NCBI GenBank assembly: GCA_964442735.1
Contig: CAYUAP010000099.1
Coordinates: 1-18,180 of the forward strand
Origin: JAUNBG01 sp964442735
Lineage (GTDB): Bacteria > Planctomycetota > Planctomycetia > Pirellulales > Thermoguttaceae
DNA length: 18,180 nt
Reading direction: 5' to 3'
Shown: piece by piece, positions 15,919 to 18,180 of the stretch
Numbering within the stretch: position 1 is the first letter of the stretch
Layout: every line of letters begins with the position of its first letter
Notes under the pieces: model-generated
Databases searched by the model: none
Told to the model about the DNA's origin: nothing
The model's input: the letters and a program-made list of their open reading frames with translations, nothing else
Translations under genes and position numbers: made by a program

Positions 15919-17094
15919 ATGAAAAAAACGATTTTTGGCATAGTTATATTGTGTTTTTTGGCAATCCTGACAAGTACATGTTCATTATTTGCGCAATCAC
16001 CATTTGTGCAATCGCCGAAAATGGTCAAAGCACTTCAACCATTTATAGATCGAGGCGAAATGCCGGGAATCGTCTCTGTTTTGGCAACGAAAGATAAAGT
16101 CCTTCAAATCGATTGTGTAGGATACGCCAACATAGAGACGAAAAAGCCAATAGCTCCGGACCAGATTTTATGGATAGCTTCGACAACAAAATTCTTTACC
16201 GGAACAGCCATAATGATGCTGGTCGATGAAGGAAAAATCTCTCTTGATGACCCCATCGAAAAATATCTTCCGGAAATGGCAGATCTGAAAATTGCGCTTG
16301 TAAAACAGAAAGATCTACAAGTTCTTCAGACCCCCCAGAGCAAGCCGACGATTCGCCAGGTACTGTCCCATCAAGTCGGTTGGCCATTCCAGACAGAAAT
16401 AATGGATAAATTTGGTTCCGACTGTCTTCCGCTTCAAAAGGAGTTGTTCGCGATCAGTCGTACCCCATTAAAATTTGAGCCGGGAACAAACTATAGCTAT
16501 TCGGAACTTGGAATCGACGTTGCGGGCGGAATCATCGAAGTAGTAACCGGCAAACCCTATGAAGAATTCATGCAGGAACGAATTTTTACTCCACTCGGTA
16601 TGAAAGATACGACGTTTTGGCCCAGTCAGGATCTTCAGAAAAATCGTTGGATTCATTGTCATAAAATGGTGGACGGTAAACTTGCCCTCTGTGATATTCC
16701 AATGATGCGTCATCCCTACGAAGACAAGAGCGTCCGTTTTCCCGAGCCGGGAGCCGCCATCTTTTCAACCGCAAATGATTTGACGAAGTTTTTCCAGATG
16801 CACGCCGGTGGTGGTGTCTATCAGGGAAAACGTTATATTTCACAAGCGGCAATAGATGAAATGAATAAAAAGCAGACTCCCAAGGACAATCCAAATAATT
16901 ACGGAATAACAAGCGCTCTTAATGGCGACTGGTTCGGTCATGGCGGTGCCTGCGGAAATCAGTGTCATGCCTCGAAAAAAGGTTTGGTTCGTCTTTATAT
17001 TGTTCAGATTTCCGGTGTTCCGAAGAGTGGTGAAGCACTTCGCGCATGGACTGAAGCGGCAGACACGATCTTTAAAGACAACGGTTTGCAATAA
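15919..17094 (+). CDS. secreted serine hydrolase, beta-lactamase/PBP-like fold
   Basis: A 391-residue protein with a signal peptide (about 1-25, ending near FAQS). It belongs to the class C beta-lactamase / esterase EstB / D-aminopeptidase superfamily. The SxxK motif is STTK at 88-91, giving nucleophile Ser88, followed by the family's DEGKISLDDPIEKYLPE. The second motif, usually YSN, is YSE at 194-196 in the family context of GxxYSYSxLG. The third motif is likely within GHGGACGN near the C-terminus. Such proteins in planctomycete sugar loci are mostly esterases or peptidases of unknown substrate rather than antibiotic-resistance enzymes. AAAGGA precedes the ATG by a few bases. The stop codon region is tandemly repeated three times. 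Confidence 0.85.
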   Translation: MKKTIFGIVILCFLAILTSTCSLFAQSPFVQSPKMVKALQPFIDRGEMPGIVSVLATKDKVLQIDCVGYANIETKKPIAPDQILWIASTTKFFTGTAIMMLVDEGKISLDDPIEKYLPEMADLKIALVKQKDLQVLQTPQSKPTIRQVLSHQVGWPFQTEIMDKFGSDCLPLQKELFAISRTPLKFEPGTNYSYSELGIDVAGGIIEVVTGKPYEEFMQERIFTPLGMKDTTFWPSQDLQKNRWIHCHKMVDGKLALCDIPMMRHPYEDKSVRFPEPGAAIFSTANDLTKFFQMHAGGGVYQGKRYISQAAIDEMNKKQTPKDNPNNYGITSALNGDWFGHGGACGNQCHASKKGLVRLYIVQISGVPKSGEALRAWTEAADTIFKDNGLQ

Positions 17095-17124
17095 ACGGTT
17101 TGCAATAAAACGGTTTGCAATAAT
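17081..17124 (+). repeat. triple tandem copy of the serine hydrolase 3' end
   Basis: ACGGTTTGCAATAA occurs at 17081-17094 (gene end with stop), 17095-17109 and 17110-17124, with periods of 14 and 15. The copies are identical over 14 bases, so the duplication is recent. Each carries a TAA; those in the copies are out of frame with the gene. Confidence 0.95.
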
Positions 17125-17145
17125 ATCAGAAAAAAGGATTCAAAT

Positions 17146-18174
17146 ATGTCTGAAAAAATAAATCGACGTCGATTTCTCAAGGGTACTTCACTTGGAACGG
17201 CTATTGGGTTTGTTCCCTATTTATGGTCTCCGAAACTTTTTGCCGATGAAGAAAAGGGAGACCGACTTCGAATGGGAGCAATTGGAGTCGGCAGTATGGG
17301 CAGACTCGATCTGAACTATTTCAATAAACTGGCCGATGTCGTTGCGATCTGTGATTTGGATACGGAATATGGAATTGCCCCCACACTCAAACAGGGATAC
17401 GGTCCTAAAAAAGCCGATAAAGTCATTTCCCCGACAGTCTATTCCGATTATCGGCGTATTCTTGATCGTGACGATATCGACTTCGTTCAAATCGCCACGC
17501 CGGATCATTGGCATACAAAAATTGCCATTGAGGCACTCCAGGCGGGCAAGCACGTGTTCTGTGAAAAACCACTGACCTTGACCCTGGAAGAAAATATACT
17601 GATTCGCAAGGCAGTACAAAAATATAATCGAACCTTTCAGGTAGGAACGATGCAGCGTTCATTTGGAAGCGAGTTCATGCTGGCAACATTAATTATTCGT
17701 GGCGGTTATTTAGGTGACATTCAAAAAATCACCTGTGATATAGGAGAAAGTCCAAGTAGTCCAGTCATTCAGAAACGCCCGGTACCAGCCAGTCTCGACT
17801 GGAATACCTGGCAGGGCCAGACGCCGTTGGTCGATTATATTGCGTCGGACGAAGTCAGTTCCTTTAAATGGGAAGCGGTCCAGGTAGACCGTCCGACTTT
17901 TGGACGAGCCCATTTTAATTTCCGCTGGTGGTACGAGTATTCCGGTGGAAAATTCACCGATTGGGGGGCCCATCACATTGATTGCGCACTATGGGCATTA
18001 GGATATCAGACACCAGGAACAGGGCCCGTTATGATCGATGGTACCGATGCCCATCATCCTATTCCCCTTAAAGATGGACAACCAACCGTTACCAATCAAT
18101 ACAATACCTGTGAAAAGTTTAATATCTATGGGTGTAGCCTCCATTTTACGCAAGTCATTTGTCAAGATGGATAA
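17146..18174 (+). CDS. Tat-exported Gfo/Idh/MocA oxidoreductase, apparently C-terminally truncated
   Basis: A second predicted extracytoplasmic NAD(P)-dependent oxidoreductase. The twin-arginine motif is NRRRFLKG (6-13), with hydrophobic segment TAIGFVPYLW and a cleavage region near LFADEE. The nucleotide loop is AIGVGSMGRLD near 45-55, and the active-site segment is FCEKPLTLTLEEN near 142-154. The fold continues through FNFRWWYEYSGGKFTDWGAHHIDCALWALG. The frame stops after 342 residues at TAA 18172-18174. Members of this type, including the intact one at 8966-10267, have about 90 more residues. The stop falls in DG-stop-NI, where relatives have a DG-x-NGI-like motif, so a nonsense change is possible; only six bases remain after it. 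AAAGGA is present upstream of the ATG. Confidence 0.85.
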   Translation: MSEKINRRRFLKGTSLGTAIGFVPYLWSPKLFADEEKGDRLRMGAIGVGSMGRLDLNYFNKLADVVAICDLDTEYGIAPTLKQGYGPKKADKVISPTVYSDYRRILDRDDIDFVQIATPDHWHTKIAIEALQAGKHVFCEKPLTLTLEENILIRKAVQKYNRTFQVGTMQRSFGSEFMLATLIIRGGYLGDIQKITCDIGESPSSPVIQKRPVPASLDWNTWQGQTPLVDYIASDEVSSFKWEAVQVDRPTFGRAHFNFRWWYEYSGGKFTDWGAHHIDCALWALGYQTPGTGPVMIDGTDAHHPIPLKDGQPTVTNQYNTCEKFNIYGCSLHFTQVICQDG

Positions 18175-18180
18175 AATATA

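Noticed and set aside
15919..17094. Antibiotic-resistance beta-lactamase
   Set aside because: The fold is shared, but the second motif is altered and the gene sits in a carbohydrate locus; an esterase or peptidase role is more likely.
18172..18174. Recoded TAA stop (alternative genetic code)
   Set aside because: TAA clearly ends most other genes in the window, so a single internal TAA is better explained by mutation, error or real termination.

Overview
The window most resembles a chromosome segment from a moderately AT-rich planctomycete, possibly a gut or algae-associated Pirellulales-like lineage. This assignment is inference. It rests on Tat-exported Gfo/Idh/MocA oxidoreductases in a sugar locus, a prolipoprotein diacylglyceryl transferase with a PDZ-like insertion, an enlarged RNase P RNA, and secreted HEAT-repeat and GH16 proteins. 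No rRNA, tRNA or CRISPR array was seen.

Left part (1-2900): The window opens inside a TolC-type outer-membrane efflux gene on the plus strand. Its upstream coding part is a 42-bp (14-residue) tandem repeat running off the left edge, so the true start is not visible. Next is an unusually long bacterial type A RNase P RNA gene (about 1679-2270, roughly 590 nt). It keeps the conserved core and a closing P1 helix but carries expanded peripheral regions. A gene-free stretch (2271-2898) then holds a 19-bp tandem array and a 208-bp element with terminal inverted repeats.

Middle (2899-7384): On the minus strand, read from high to low coordinates, a small membrane protein, a class I SAM methyltransferase and a radical SAM/SPASM protein overlap one another and form a tight operon. 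Upstream of them, on the same strand, is lgt with its PDZ-like insertion. A divergent promoter region (7153-7384) separates lgt from the plus-strand locus. It has a near-consensus sigma70-type promoter in each direction and a palindrome downstream of the rightward one.

Right part (7385-18180): Eight genes, all on the plus strand, form a carbohydrate-utilisation locus: rhamnulokinase, Gfo/Idh/MocA oxidoreductase with a Tat signal, secreted HEAT-repeat protein, GH16, GH28-like beta-helix protein, second GH16, secreted serine hydrolase of the beta-lactamase fold, and a second Tat-type Gfo/Idh/MocA protein. The second oxidoreductase appears to lose its C-terminus at an in-frame stop 7 bases before the window end. 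Together these suggest extracytoplasmic breakdown and oxidation of a polysaccharide, with rhamnulose phosphorylated in the cytoplasm.

The most unusual pattern cuts across the window. At least five genes (radical SAM, rhamnulokinase, first GH16, GH28-like, serine hydrolase) end in short tandem duplications of their own last codons including the stop codon, with periods of about 8 to 19 bp. Together with in-frame tandem duplications inside coding regions, this points to a genome shaped by frequent local tandem duplication, and possibly to selection for stop codons in more than one frame.
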